Positions 35,001 to 42,829 of a stretch of DNA of 50,916 nucleotides are shown one piece after another. Made by a program: the position numbers and the translations under genes. How positions within the stretch are numbered: position 1 is the first letter of the stretch; every line of letters starts with the position of its first letter. Below the pieces are notes generated by a model, which made no database searches, was not told where the DNA came from, and saw only the letters and a list, made by a program, of their open reading frames with translations. Origin of the DNA: Verrucomicrobiaceae bacterium (lineage in GTDB: Bacteria; Verrucomicrobiota; Verrucomicrobiia; Verrucomicrobiales; Verrucomicrobiaceae); NCBI GenBank assembly GCA_016795365.1, contig JAEUHN010000028.1, positions 1 through 50,916 on the forward strand, given 5' to 3'.

Positions 35001-36497
35001 GCCGCTGGCCGTCGCGGCAAAACCGGCCACGACGATTTTGCCATCGGCTTGGACGGCGATGCCGGAGATCCTGTCATAGTTGTCCCCACCGAGGTTGAAG
35101 ACGGTGGTGACTTTCCCGGAGCCAGTGCCTGCCGCAGCCAGTGACGGGTTGGAATCGAACATGGGATCCAACGTGCCATTGCTGGTGTAGCGAGCGATGG
35201 CAAAGTCGGCATTGGTGCCAGAGTCATAGAACCCTGCGAGCAAGAACTTGCCATCACTCTGCCGGGCCAGCGCGTAGGCCTGATCGTGGGCAGCGCCAAT
35301 GGCCGTAGTCGTGGTCCCCGATGTCCCGAAGCTTGGGTCCAACGCGCCATTGGACAGATAGCGGGAAATGGCGAAATCGTAGTTGGCCACCCCAACAGTG
35401 GCGAACCCACCCACGACGATGTTGCCATCTGGCTGCACGACTGCCGATCGCAAATGGGCCGATCCAGCAACGAAAGCAGTGGTCTGCACGCCATCGCCGG
35501 AGAAGGTGTAATCTCGCGATCCCGGCAAGCCTTCGTCCACCAAGCCGTTCCCATTATTGTCGAACCCATCAAATATCTCGGGTGCGCCGGGATAGGAAGT
35601 GGCCCGGCTGTCGTCAAAATCTCCAGAGGTCGCCAAATAGCCGGAAGGTTGCTCATAAGCGGCAACTCCGTTCCCATTCGCCCCGTAGCCATCCCCATCC
35701 GCGTCGCGGTAATAGGTGGTATAGCCCGCACTGGTAAAGAGATTTGAGATCTCTGTCCCGGTTAGTGGGCGGTCATAATAAGACACCTCATCGAGCAGTC
35801 CACCCAAACCGTTGGAACCGACGCCGCCGCCCCGTGTTCCGAAATACAGCGGGTAGCTGGAACCTACCAGCGTGCCAGCGAGAGCCTGATTTGTCACGAG
35901 CACCCCGTTCACGTAGATCCGCATATTTTCGCCGGCCCCACTGCCATAGGTCAGCGCGAAATGTTGCCAAAAACCAAACGCCGCCGGCTTGTTTCCTGCC
36001 CAAAACCAGCCGGCCGGGTCGCTAGTCTCGACGGCGCCTTGAAAGTTGAATGAATTCACCGCAAACTCGTAAGCGTATTCTTTGTTTGCGATCTGCTGCT
36101 CACCCCCGATGGACGATGTCATTTTAACCCATCCACAGATCGTGAAACCCGTCGCCGAGTTGAAGTCTGCGTGGTTCGGAACCATGACATACTTACCGTT
36201 GTCCATGTAAATGGCTTTGGAAGCTGCTCCAAACGCCCCTGGTTGAGCCAATGTCACAGCGGTGTAGGTTCCTGGGTGATTTGCCGCTGAGGTGTCCACA
36301 GCAGTGGTTCCGCTAGTCTCGTCAAACCGCCAATACCCCTTCGGCCCGAGAGCGAGCGCCGCACTACGATACTCGGCTTCTCCCGCCGGAGCGGCAGTGA
36401 AGGGAAGAAACAGGGCCATGAGCGCAATGAGAGCTCGAGGCATGCGGTGGGGGGTAAAATGCCGCAAGCTCGTGGCAGAGAGACGCAGTTGTTTCAT
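29058..36497 (-). CDS. Giant mosaic surface protein (LamG-like, MopE, delta-60, RCC1, PA14, anchor-D)
   Basis: A 2479-residue secreted protein read from the ATG at 36497, which precedes a signal peptide (Ala/Leu-rich, ending about residue 38). In order: a LamG-like domain (about 40-252), a MopE-type Asp/Gly-rich repeat (about 257-322), two blocks of seven delta-60 repeats (about 327-749 and 854-1250, units ending LDTSFDGDGK) and a DUF642-like segment (about 1254-1439). Seven RCC1 repeats of 55 residues follow (about 1539-1935, consensus W-G-x-N-x-x-G-Q-L-G-N-N), then an Fn3-like segment, a PA14 domain (about 2035-2195), an anchor-D-like domain (about 2222-2328) and a C-terminal tail with an acidic 'DADGDGVPN' repeat. 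Surface adhesion, ligand binding or scaffold roles are possible. It starts 22 bp after the 36520-36867 gene. Confidence 0.85.
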   Translation of the reverse strand: MKQLRLSATSLRHFTPHRMPRALIALMALFLPFTAAPAGEAEYRSAALALGPKGYWRFDETSGTTAVDTSAANHPGTYTAVTLAQPGAFGAASKAIYMDNGKYVMVPNHADFNSATGFTICGWVKMTSSIGGEQQIANKEYAYEFAVNSFNFQGAVETSDPAGWFWAGNKPAAFGFWQHFALTYGSGAGENMRIYVNGVLVTNQALAGTLVGSSYPLYFGTRGGGVGSNGLGGLLDEVSYYDRPLTGTEISNLFTSAGYTTYYRDADGDGYGANGNGVAAYEQPSGYLATSGDFDDSRATSYPGAPEIFDGFDNNGNGLVDEGLPGSRDYTFSGDGVQTTAFVAGSAHLRSAVVQPDGNIVVGGFATVGVANYDFAISRYLSNGALDPSFGTSGTTTTAIGAAHDQAYALARQSDGKFLLAGFYDSGTNADFAIARYTSNGTLDPMFDSNPSLAAAGTGSGKVTTVFNLGGDNYDRISGIAVQADGKIVVAGFAATASGRDVALARYNSNGSLDTSFDGDGKLTFPVGTFNDYGLALTLQADGKILVGGSAYVSGSNTASLFVARLLTANGAFDPTFGTSGKVTTAVQAHADGYSLAVQPDGKIILSGLSDATGNSGNGTTADMCLVRYLSDGTLDTTFDGDGKGIYTFGSAIDAANAVKVQADGKIVAVGTARVGSYDKMAILRVNADGSADTTFDGDGKITLAPGPQDDALYAMDFDANGNIVAVGLSDTAAGIPQFAAVRLLGLPRPGVWNLTAAQVGNGSGGMSVSGLLQAGSADSGASVTVEYGTSPAFGSSVSLGTLGVSSGSATFNTTLYPGGLTPGTTYYYRTVATNQFGTTTGATQTFVYAPGGLDFTFAGDGVQTNLGIGASQGRAVAMQNDGKIVVAGFTHNGTKNVPALVRYLSTGALDTSFGTGGVATVPMDGTDEQLYAVAIQSDGKIVAAGAAVRGGDFDMILTRWTATGQPDTSFDGDGVAITGYGANQDLWKAVSILPSGQILVGGYTQNGAAADYVLARYNTDGMLDANFDGDSGTANGRVVVSIAGADGAHSMAVQPDGKIILAGDSDANIALVRFTAAGLLDTSFGTGGKVTAGVGVGNATARGLALQPDGKIVAACEYLSAVGDSNGLLMRFNANGSNDNTFDGDGRRGYGTSVNDDFMGVTIQSDGRIVAVGRAGNTSGVLGDMFVLRANADGSPDTTFDGDGMMILAPGSQNDRLYGVASDASGNIVAAGLSDTSSGLAQFAVARVLAFPETTLIKNGSFESNESFGGGIVTGFHDWGWDVASTVTAENGITPYAGSRMLKFISSGPTMTPTSPWCDVPQYVDLSAYSKEIALGLVSATATARFNRVAGNASTDTRFDVIIEAHRGAVPGPFISQNDVQLLSDANPSTWEPITNTFPIPTDTTHLLVGVYAYENIVDNSSGTEFDGHYADDVQLTINVAPFAPTFISADTSGVNSATVTTTTAPTLTGLSIGTISLGFAPTPGTSLMLIKNTALGFINGQFSNLAQGQTVTLNYGGVNYNFVANYYGGTGNDLVLVWKDTKVWAWGYNSSGQIGDGSTTTTSPFGKIVPTEVASTGVLAGKTVFSVAGGSSYSLALCSDGTVVGWGANGFGQLGNNSLTSSNIPVAVNTSGVLTGKTVIAVAAGSQHSLALCSDGTVAAWGLNDFGQLGNNSTTNSSVPVAVTTGGVLLGKMVVAVTAGERFSLALCSDGTIAAWGYNHRGQLGNNTTNSSSVPVAVNTTGVLSGKTVVAISATVSSPSDVHCLAVCADGSVAAWGANSSGQLGNNSTTQSNVPVAVNSSGVLSGKSVVGVGAGGAHSVAICSDGTLAAWGANGIGQLGNTISTQSNVPVLINTGGVLSGKSVAGVRAGYSFSVAGCTDGTVASWGNNSFGQLGNNSTAASNVPASVFTASFPTGSRVGVPVAGESHTLALVASPPSPVVAALAVSNVSSTDATLNGTVNAVGGSATVTFEYGLTTGYGSTVTATPSPVTGSSATSVSAALTGLAPGTTYHYRLTATSAGGTTTGADQTFTTLDTGFWYVQMFEDHTNFPSVSTLTTADALIASGARIAQGTAAQADLYGTSSTNPAGRFPFDYPLPGYPGNHNDYAVKATARFVVTVPGDYTFAANTDDGVRIKIDGTTIIADDGLQAQADSPYVTVNLSAGTHRIEWVWFEHLGQDVGEVFAAPGVHTSFNSSFKLVGDPTLFAFASGAAEIAIEQPAATDLTSGAATRDFGSVDLGSTASLTFTARNTGTADLNDLGIAISGTNAADFTFTASPVAPVIPGGSTTFTVCFAPTVSGSKSATVQLASNDADEPSFVIALTGYARTPVETWRQTYFGSTSNTGSGANTNDADGDGVPNLTEFAFGTLPDSNASGPSTIEVVNGVITRHGSQTVQVEKTTGSFSYKALFGRRRDWETAGLTFTVQFSGDLSQWFSSSAIPTVIATDADIEAVTVPYPLFVGGKKAQFYRVVVGTTP
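30690..31880. repeat. Seven tandem RCC1-type coding repeats (165-bp period)
   Basis: Seven units each encode W-G-x-N-x-x-G-Q-[LI]-G and 'SLALCSDGT', with a period of about 55 residues. They would fold as a seven-bladed beta-propeller. They are unlike the flanking delta-60 repeats and mark a separate module within the giant surface protein. Confidence 0.85.
32745..33960. repeat. Second block of delta-60 coding repeats
   Basis: About seven units with the pattern 'QPDGKI[VI][LVA]AG' followed by 'LDTSF[GD]' at ~55-60 residue spacing. This block is parallel to the block at 34250-35520 and separated from it by an Fn3-like segment. Confidence 0.8.
34250..35520. repeat. First block of delta-60 coding repeats
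   Basis: About seven units of the same type as at 32745-33960, following the MopE-like segment. The two blocks have the same unit number and order, suggesting an internal duplication of the whole block. Confidence 0.8.
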
Positions 36498-36519
36498 GGG
36501 TGAATCAAAAGCAGTTGGA

Positions 36520-36867
36520 TTAGTGGCGCGGGCTGCCATAGGCATCTGGTGACTGGCCATACAGGCTTGAGATGGCAGTAGGTGACACTACCGGCCGGAG
36601 CTGGTTACCCGGGCGCAAAAGCCCAGCACCGGCGGTGCCACACACCACTCCCGTGCCCAGCGACACGCCATTCCGAGTGATGGTCAGCGCACTGGTGTCG
36701 ATGGCGAGCGTGTCGCCGCTGTTCAGCGTCAGTGAGAACCCTCCGTTCAACGGCGTGTAAAGATCAGGATCGAACAGCGATCGAGTGACGGCGTTTTGCG
36801 CCTGGCACTCCAAAAACACAGCCGGACCCAAAACGAAAACAAGGAGCAGAAAGCGCAGAATCAGCAT
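36520..36867 (-). CDS. Short secreted protein, possibly a truncated surface-protein N-terminus
   Basis: A 115-residue product with a signal peptide (about 1-23, hydrophobic LRFLLLVFVLGPAVF). The middle segment 'FSLTLNSGDTLAIDTSALTI' resembles the N-terminal strands of long autotransporter-like proteins. It ends soon after, at 36520, only 22 bp before the start of the giant surface protein. It may be a remnant of a longer gene, an independent small secreted protein, or a leader module. No function is assigned. Confidence 0.5.
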   Translation of the reverse strand: MLILRFLLLVFVLGPAVFLECQAQNAVTRSLFDPDLYTPLNGGFSLTLNSGDTLAIDTSALTITRNGVSLGTGVVCGTAGAGLLRPGNQLRPVVSPTAISSLYGQSPDAYGSPRH

Positions 36868-36941
36868 GGTGAGAGCGGGGAACTGGGTGGAGGCACGGGT
36901 CCGCTAGAGCCGGACACGAGGAACAGAAGACCTGGTCAAAT

Positions 36942-36980
36942 GGGCTCTACCCCGCTCGGGGCGAAGCATTTCGCCCTTTT
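36942..36980. other. Overlapping hairpins between sigma-factor gene and surface-protein genes
   Basis: A 7-bp stem GGGCGAA/TTCGCCC (36959-36965 with 36970-36976) shares bases with a second stem, CCCC (36950-36953) with GGGG (36958-36961). Both cannot form together. On the plus strand the first is followed by TTTTATTA. On the minus strand, where the genes lie, they are in the leader between the sigma-factor stop (37014) and the next start (36867). It could be a leader structure or a plus-strand terminator. Confidence 0.4.
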
Positions 36981-37013
36981 ATTACCGCTTCGCCACGGGA
37001 CGGCTTCCCGGCG

Positions 37014-37754
37014 TCAACCCTCAAACAAACCGATCAAGTGACGCAGTTCCTCCCGCGCGTCCCCACCTTCGTCTAGCGTGCGGCTCACTTCCTTCAGCAG
37101 GAGGTCGCGGAAGTCAGAGCGGAGCCTGTGAAGCGCCATGCGCACAGCATTGTCAGTTATCCCGAGTTCAATGGCTTTCTCACCGAGGGTGGGGTTTCCA
37201 GGATGTGCAGCGCCAGCACTGCCACCGATGAACGGAGAAAGCGCGTCGTGGATCGCCAGCCGACCACGCCTCTCATAGCGCTGACGGAGCTGCTGGCGCA
37301 CGGTGGTGATGAGTTCGATGGCCCATTGGCGGTCAAAGTCACGCTCGGGTGACTGGTCGGTGGCGTATCTTTCCTGCTGCCAGCGGGCCTCGTCCGCATC
37401 CCACAGATGGCTCTCGGTCTGCACACGCTGCTGGCGGCGCTGCTCACTGCGATGCCAGTTGAGTTTAAAGCGGGAGAGCGCTGTGAGCAAAAAAGTGCGC
37501 AGCCTGCCGCGCTCGCGATCCGCATCCCCGAGCGAATCGTTGCGCAGCATTTTTTCGAAGAATCCTTGCAGCACATCCTCGGCGTCTTCATGCACCAGAC
37601 CGCTGCGGCGCAGGTAGCTGTAAAGAGGGTAGCGATACGTGGTGAAGACCTCCTCCACCGCCCGCCGTGCCTCGGCACCATCACGGCTCTTCAGCCGGAC
37701 GACGAGCGACCAGTGCGTGGTAGGAAAGCGGGGATCACGGGATGCAGGAGTCAT
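37014..37754 (-). CDS. ECF-like RNA polymerase sigma factor
   Basis: A 246-residue protein read from the ATG at 37754; the ATGA overlap with the kinase stop supports this start over 37778. Sigma region 2 is visible as 'YPLYSYLRRSGLVHEDAEDVLQGFFEKML' (about 40-70) and region 4 as the helix-turn-helix 'AIELGITDNAVRMALHRLR' (about 195-215). Between them is a longer than usual charged linker (about 95-190). It directs RNA polymerase to a dedicated promoter set. The coupled upstream kinase probably controls it. Targets are unknown; the adjacent surface-protein genes are the obvious candidates by position. Confidence 0.85.
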   Translation of the reverse strand: MTPASRDPRFPTTHWSLVVRLKSRDGAEARRAVEEVFTTYRYPLYSYLRRSGLVHEDAEDVLQGFFEKMLRNDSLGDADRERGRLRTFLLTALSRFKLNWHRSEQRRQQRVQTESHLWDADEARWQQERYATDQSPERDFDRQWAIELITTVRQQLRQRYERRGRLAIHDALSPFIGGSAGAAHPGNPTLGEKAIELGITDNAVRMALHRLRSDFRDLLLKEVSRTLDEGGDAREELRHLIGLFEG

Positions 37755-40700
37755 GGGGCTTTGGCTGAATTCTCCCATTCAACGACGAAGCCTGAGTCTG
37801 ACTCCGCAGGATGCCGCTCGATGTCAGCCTGATCATTCCAGCCACCGGGCTTCTCGAACGGACCATACCAGCCAAATTCAAGCACGGTTTCATTCGAGGT
37901 CTCAGGACTCTTGCCGCTGGTCATCGGTTCCATCACGCCATCGGTGTGACGTGCCCAAGCGGTAAACTTCCATGGCTCTCCAGTCACCCAAGCCCACTGA
38001 TTGGCGGGCGTTTTATAGCCGCCCAACCAAACATGCTCGGAGTATTGGGCGATGTTGTTGAGAAACCACGCGTGCTCCTCCGCACTGGTGATGGTGGCGA
38101 GGTGCCCGCCCATCGCCTCGGCTTTTGCCTTGGCCTGCGTCCACGAGCCCATGAAAGGCACGAACTGGTAGCGGTGGCCGCCGAAGGTCATCACGCCCGG
38201 CTGAGGTCCGGCATCCGCCTTCGGCAGCCGCCAGACGAGGAGCTTGTTGCCGGGGCGGTTCTGGCCCAACCCATTGCTGACGAAGACGTTTGTCACCGCA
38301 AAGCGACGGTCAGGGCTGACGGCCAGCCCGTCACAAAGACGTTCGTCCTTCTGCTCCCACAACAGCCGGCCCGACGTGGTCTCCCAGAGCCGCAACGCAT
38401 CGCCCCACTCGGTGCTCAAGCCGAGCACACGTTGAGAGTCCAGGAAGATGAGCTGCCGCTGAAGGCGGGGCACGCTGAATTTGCGCACGACCTCGGACTT
38501 CACGAGATCGTAGAACGCCAGGCCGCCACCCCGCAGGTGCGTCAGAATGTGATCGGGCTGTCCCGGCACCGGAGCAAAGCTGAATTCCACTTCGTCGTTT
38601 CCAGCTACCACGCGACGAACCTTTCCCGGCTGGTTGACGTCCAGAACGAGGTGAAAACGCCTGTCCGATGTCGTGTTGTGGCCATTCACCACATACCGGC
38701 TGTCATCCAGCCAGGCAGCAGCGTGGACGGCGCAGCCTTTCCCGTCATCAAACTCCCATTGAGCCACCGAAGAGGGGGCTTTGGCATCCCACAGTTGAAA
38801 CAGCAAAGGCTCCCCGGTTTCGGTTTTTGCCGGATAGAGGAGCATCATGAAACGGCGACCATCTGGCGCGGCAATGAGGTGTGTGGCGAAGGTCCCGGCC
38901 AACGGCTTTTCCGCCTTCACCTGCCGGATCGTGCGGCCAGACTCCAGATCCAAAAACTCCAGCACGAACTCTGGCCCTCTGTGTATCACGACCACCTGAT
39001 TCACCGCCGACAGGACGGCCGAGCCGCCAATGACACCCTTGATCTCCGTCAGTTGCCGCTTCCAGACTTGTTGCCCGGTTTCGACGTCCCACAGGATGAC
39101 TTCATTGACATCGACCCCTGCGGCGACTCTGCCCGCGTGAGTGAACATTCGACGATTGTCCGCTAGAATCGTGATGCTTTGTCCCCCCGAGACTTCCCCC
39201 GTGTGCCCGGTGAGTTCCTTTACGAAACCCGGCGGTCCATCGGGGAAACGGCAGGCGGAGGTGGCTTCGGTGACTCCCAAGAGCTTCAGCGCCTCGGCCT
39301 CAGGGAGGCCGTCGAGGGGAACGTATTCGATTTCACGGAAGCGGGCATCCTTTTCGCCTCGGAGCGCGATCGTGCCTGCGCTTTTGACCCGGTCATCCCT
39401 CACCGTTCCAAGAACAGAGCCATCGGCAGTGACGGCAATCGTTTCGCCAAGAACGCGAACTTCCAGCGGCATCCAGTCGTCGGCCGCGTGGGCTTTTAGC
39501 AGGTTCCAGCGTTCCAAGGTCTGGCTCCCGCCTTGGTCGGGAACGTAGAGCAGTTCCAGTGCGTTATTGCCGGGGTGCACCCGCAACTCATAAGAATGGC
39601 GGCCCTTTGCGCTCTCATGCAGGCGAAGGCACAGCGCGGCATGGGCGCTCGCGTTCATCCGCACTCGGAGACGGAGAATGAAGTCGCGAAGCTGGACATT
39701 CGGCGCCCGGAGCGTGTTGTCCTGAATGCACAGCGCTTTGTCTTCCCATCGGAAGCTTGAACTGGCAGGAAGACTTGCTGGCGACTCCCAGAGCTTGACC
39801 GCTGGGGGCAACGATGGGGGAGACGCGGAGACTTGGGGCGTGGAAGAAGCGGACGCCCCCGCCAGCTTCAGCGCCTCGGCCTCAGAGAGGCCGTCGAGAT
39901 TGATATAGTCGAGCGACTGGGTGGCCGGCACGGGCTCGCCATGAATGATGATGGCAAACTGCCAGGGAGCGGAAGCAGGGGCGGCGGCCTCACAGACCTG
40001 TCGCCCGTCCACGAGCAAACGCAGCTTTCCACCGAACCGCGCCACGACCACTTCACTCACCTCCCCAGCCTTCGGCTGATAGCCGGGGTATTCTTCCGCC
40101 TCGGCGAGGTTCTTGACCTGTGGGTTCTGCTTGTCCGCGATGTAAGGGCGGCGAGTGGAGCGACTGATCCCCATCTGGAACTGATGCGAGTCGCTCTCCT
40201 TGATCGCGAGTTCGGGCCAGCCAATGCGCACCTTGCCCCGCCACCTCACTGCCCCGGCCTGAAGGCCCTCGGCAGGGAACAGCCGGTTCGAGTTCTGCGG
40301 GAAGTCATAGCCGTCAGGCGATTTCGCCATTTTGGCGACGACGGACTTGAGTGGCTCTTCGGCGAGGGCGTCGCGCCACTGTGGCGTGCCATTCATCCCC
40401 ACCAGTTTCAGCGCCTCAGCTTCGGGTATGCCATCGAGCGCGAGCCACTCCACGCTTTCGTAGCGGGCATTGTTCGCCTGGAGAGCGAGGCTCCCCGGGG
40501 CGGTTTCGCTCGCGTCCTCCACACTGCCGAGCAGTTGGCCATTCACCCAGACGAAGTGCCGCGAGCCGATGCTGGCGAATTGGAAAACGACGGATTCGCC
40601 GGGCTGGAAGGCTTTGGCTACATAGAAGCCTTTCAACTGCTTATCGACGCGATCATACAGGTTGATCCCGATTCCACTCGCCCGCAGGTCGGCCTTGTAG

Positions 40701-42712
40701 TGCTTCTGACCATCTGCCATGCGCGTGAGCAGACGCGGCAAATTCGTCTCGGCCTCCCACCTTACCGTGGCGCGGATCGCGCCGTCGCGCATGGCGGGAG
40801 GAGCGACTGTCCAGATCTCATCGCGGCGGAGATGCAGGGTTTCTCCATCCATACTGGAATGCGTGCTCACCTTGCGTGCGGCCATCTTCAGAAAGTCAAC
40901 GCGCTGCCACTGGGGAGAAGTCGGGGAGGCCATCGGATTGGCTTCGACACCCGCCAGCTTCAACGCCTCGGCCTCACTGAGACCGTCGAGCATCATGACT
41001 TCGAGGTCGCGGAAGGTGGCATTATCCCCGATGAGAGCGATCGCACCCGGAGTCACCACATTGGCGTCCGTCTGCTTCACCCACGGGCCGGAGCCGATGC
41101 GCGCAAAGGAGGTGGTGCCGACTGCGCCGAACTCAAAGGCGATCCAGCCGTCGATATCTGCCACCTGATCGAACTTCGGCGGCTGCTCTGGCGTGACGTC
41201 GTCGTGCTTCCCGGCGCGATTCACTTGCAGGGACCAGTGGTCCGCCTTGTCAGCCACACGACGGATGCTCAGCGTGCGCTTCTCATCCCGCTTTTCATTC
41301 TCCGAAAAGCGCAGGTGAGCAAAGGTGTAGCCGCTGCCGGGAGGGAGTTTCAGCTTGCCCCGCATGAAGACGGCAGCGACGCTCAGGTCCGCCAGCATCA
41401 CGGTGCCGCCGAGTTTCATCTCGCCATTGCCACGGAACTCGGGGCTGCCTTTGACGGCCTGCCATTGCGTCGAGGCGGGCTTCACCCACTTACCAGGATG
41501 GAAAATGGTGCCGGAAGGCGCATTGGGTTTCGAGACGGCCATGCCTGCGGGTTCCTTGGCGCCTATCCCCGCGAGCTTACTAGCCTCCGGCCCCTGGTTC
41601 AGGGCATACCAAGCAGCGGCGATGCTGACCATGGCGATTGCCGCGATGCCAACGAGTAGGGGCTTCTTCACGCTCGACCTTGAGCTGGCGGCATCTGCCG
41701 CCTCCGTCTTCGTCGATGGAGCAAGGCGCGTGGCCACCTTCTCCATGTCCTTTTTCATCTCGCTGGCCGTGGAGTAGCGATGCTCGCGGTCCGTCTGCAT
41801 CGCCTTGTCCACGATGGCATCGAAGCGCTTGTCCACCTTGGGCACGACCCCGCTGGGCAAGGCGAAGCGGCCGCGCGGGATCTTGCCGGTGAGCATCTGG
41901 TAAAGCATCACGCCCACCGCGTAGATGTCCGCCCGACCATCCACCGCCGTGCCGGGGATAAGCGCCTCCGGTGCGACGAAGTCGGGCGTGCCCATCGCCA
42001 CATCGCTGCGCGTGAGCATGGTGCTCTGCACATCGATGACCTTCGCCAGGCCAAAGTCCGCCACCTTCACCCGCCCGCGCTGGTCGATCATCACGTTCGA
42101 GGGCTTGATGTCCCGGTGGATGATTCCTTCCTCGTGCGCAAAGGCCAGCGCTTCGCACACAGCCAGGATGATGGGCACGGCACGCTCGGGTGGAAGATTC
42201 CCCTCATGCGCGAGCAGTTGTGCGAGGTCCGTGCCCTCCACAAATTCCATCACAAAGTAAAGCAGCCCGGAGGCCGTCTGCCCCGCATCATGCACGGCCA
42301 CGATGTTTGGATGACTCAGCCGCGCCATCGCCTGCGCTTCACGCTTGAAACGCTCGGCGAATCGCAGGGCTTCATCATCCGCCTCGGGAGGCAGCACCTT
42401 GATGGCCACGGGGCGCTTCAAGGTCGTCTGCACCCCTTTGTAAACCGCACCCATCCCGCCGCGAGCAATGAATGCCTCCACCTCATACTGCGGCAGCATC
42501 TTGCGTAGTTCCTCCACACCCGGCGGCTGCCAGATGCGCGAGGGGCTGCCGCCCGCAGTGACGGATGGCGCAGCCACCATGAGCGTAGCATCCAGGTCTG
42601 GCACGGGCATCGTCTCCTCTTCTAGCTCTGAAGGCGGCGTGTCATCCGTTAGACCCACGCGCAGCATCGAAGCAATATCGTTGGGCGACGGATGCGGGAG
42701 TTCGTCAGGCAT
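37751..42712 (-). CDS. Transmembrane Ser/Thr protein kinase with repeated ConA-like modules and C-type lectin domain
   Basis: A 1653-residue protein. The cytoplasmic kinase domain (about 77-345) has 'ARGGMGAVYKG' (P-loop), 'VAIK' (Lys near 101), 'HRDIKPSN' (near 198), 'DFGLAK' and 'APEAL'. A membrane helix follows (about 352-372, 'VGIAAIAMVSIAAAWYAL'). Outside are four similar ~180-residue modules, each ending D-G-[LI]-x-E-A-E-A-L-K-L (about residues 575, 765, 945, 1140), probably ConA-like. A beta-propeller-like region follows (about 1170-1500), then a C-type-lectin-like domain (about 1507-1650, 'WTQAKAKAEAMGGHLATITS'). The extracellular part suggests ligand sensing. Its stop overlaps the sigma-factor start (ATGA). 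It probably phosphorylates or regulates that sigma factor, which is an inference. Confidence 0.9.
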   Translation of the reverse strand: MPDELPHPSPNDIASMLRVGLTDDTPPSELEEETMPVPDLDATLMVAAPSVTAGGSPSRIWQPPGVEELRKMLPQYEVEAFIARGGMGAVYKGVQTTLKRPVAIKVLPPEADDEALRFAERFKREAQAMARLSHPNIVAVHDAGQTASGLLYFVMEFVEGTDLAQLLAHEGNLPPERAVPIILAVCEALAFAHEEGIIHRDIKPSNVMIDQRGRVKVADFGLAKVIDVQSTMLTRSDVAMGTPDFVAPEALIPGTAVDGRADIYAVGVMLYQMLTGKIPRGRFALPSGVVPKVDKRFDAIVDKAMQTDREHRYSTASEMKKDMEKVATRLAPSTKTEAADAASSRSSVKKPLLVGIAAIAMVSIAAAWYALNQGPEASKLAGIGAKEPAGMAVSKPNAPSGTIFHPGKWVKPASTQWQAVKGSPEFRGNGEMKLGGTVMLADLSVAAVFMRGKLKLPPGSGYTFAHLRFSENEKRDEKRTLSIRRVADKADHWSLQVNRAGKHDDVTPEQPPKFDQVADIDGWIAFEFGAVGTTSFARIGSGPWVKQTDANVVTPGAIALIGDNATFRDLEVMMLDGLSEAEALKLAGVEANPMASPTSPQWQRVDFLKMAARKVSTHSSMDGETLHLRRDEIWTVAPPAMRDGAIRATVRWEAETNLPRLLTRMADGQKHYKADLRASGIGINLYDRVDKQLKGFYVAKAFQPGESVVFQFASIGSRHFVWVNGQLLGSVEDASETAPGSLALQANNARYESVEWLALDGIPEAEALKLVGMNGTPQWRDALAEEPLKSVVAKMAKSPDGYDFPQNSNRLFPAEGLQAGAVRWRGKVRIGWPELAIKESDSHQFQMGISRSTRRPYIADKQNPQVKNLAEAEEYPGYQPKAGEVSEVVVARFGGKLRLLVDGRQVCEAAAPASAPWQFAIIIHGEPVPATQSLDYINLDGLSEAEALKLAGASASSTPQVSASPPSLPPAVKLWESPASLPASSSFRWEDKALCIQDNTLRAPNVQLRDFILRLRVRMNASAHAALCLRLHESAKGRHSYELRVHPGNNALELLYVPDQGGSQTLERWNLLKAHAADDWMPLEVRVLGETIAVTADGSVLGTVRDDRVKSAGTIALRGEKDARFREIEYVPLDGLPEAEALKLLGVTEATSACRFPDGPPGFVKELTGHTGEVSGGQSITILADNRRMFTHAGRVAAGVDVNEVILWDVETGQQVWKRQLTEIKGVIGGSAVLSAVNQVVVIHRGPEFVLEFLDLESGRTIRQVKAEKPLAGTFATHLIAAPDGRRFMMLLYPAKTETGEPLLFQLWDAKAPSSVAQWEFDDGKGCAVHAAAWLDDSRYVVNGHNTTSDRRFHLVLDVNQPGKVRRVVAGNDEVEFSFAPVPGQPDHILTHLRGGGLAFYDLVKSEVVRKFSVPRLQRQLIFLDSQRVLGLSTEWGDALRLWETTSGRLLWEQKDERLCDGLAVSPDRRFAVTNVFVSNGLGQNRPGNKLLVWRLPKADAGPQPGVMTFGGHRYQFVPFMGSWTQAKAKAEAMGGHLATITSAEEHAWFLNNIAQYSEHVWLGGYKTPANQWAWVTGEPWKFTAWARHTDGVMEPMTSGKSPETSNETVLEFGWYGPFEKPGGWNDQADIERHPAESDSGFVVEWENSAKAP

Positions 42713-42829
42713 ACGAAAAGGGTGAGAAGCATTTTAGGTTTACCCTGCCCCAATTCGTCTGCCAGTGAAAACCCGAACAGCCCTGTATGAAGAACGCCCA
42801 GCCCGGGCTAAGGGACCTCAACGCGTGCT

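Noticed and set aside
36897..37013. Riboswitch between the sigma-factor and surface-protein genes
   Set aside because: Only short overlapping stems are visible, with no known riboswitch core. It is reported as a simple structured leader instead.
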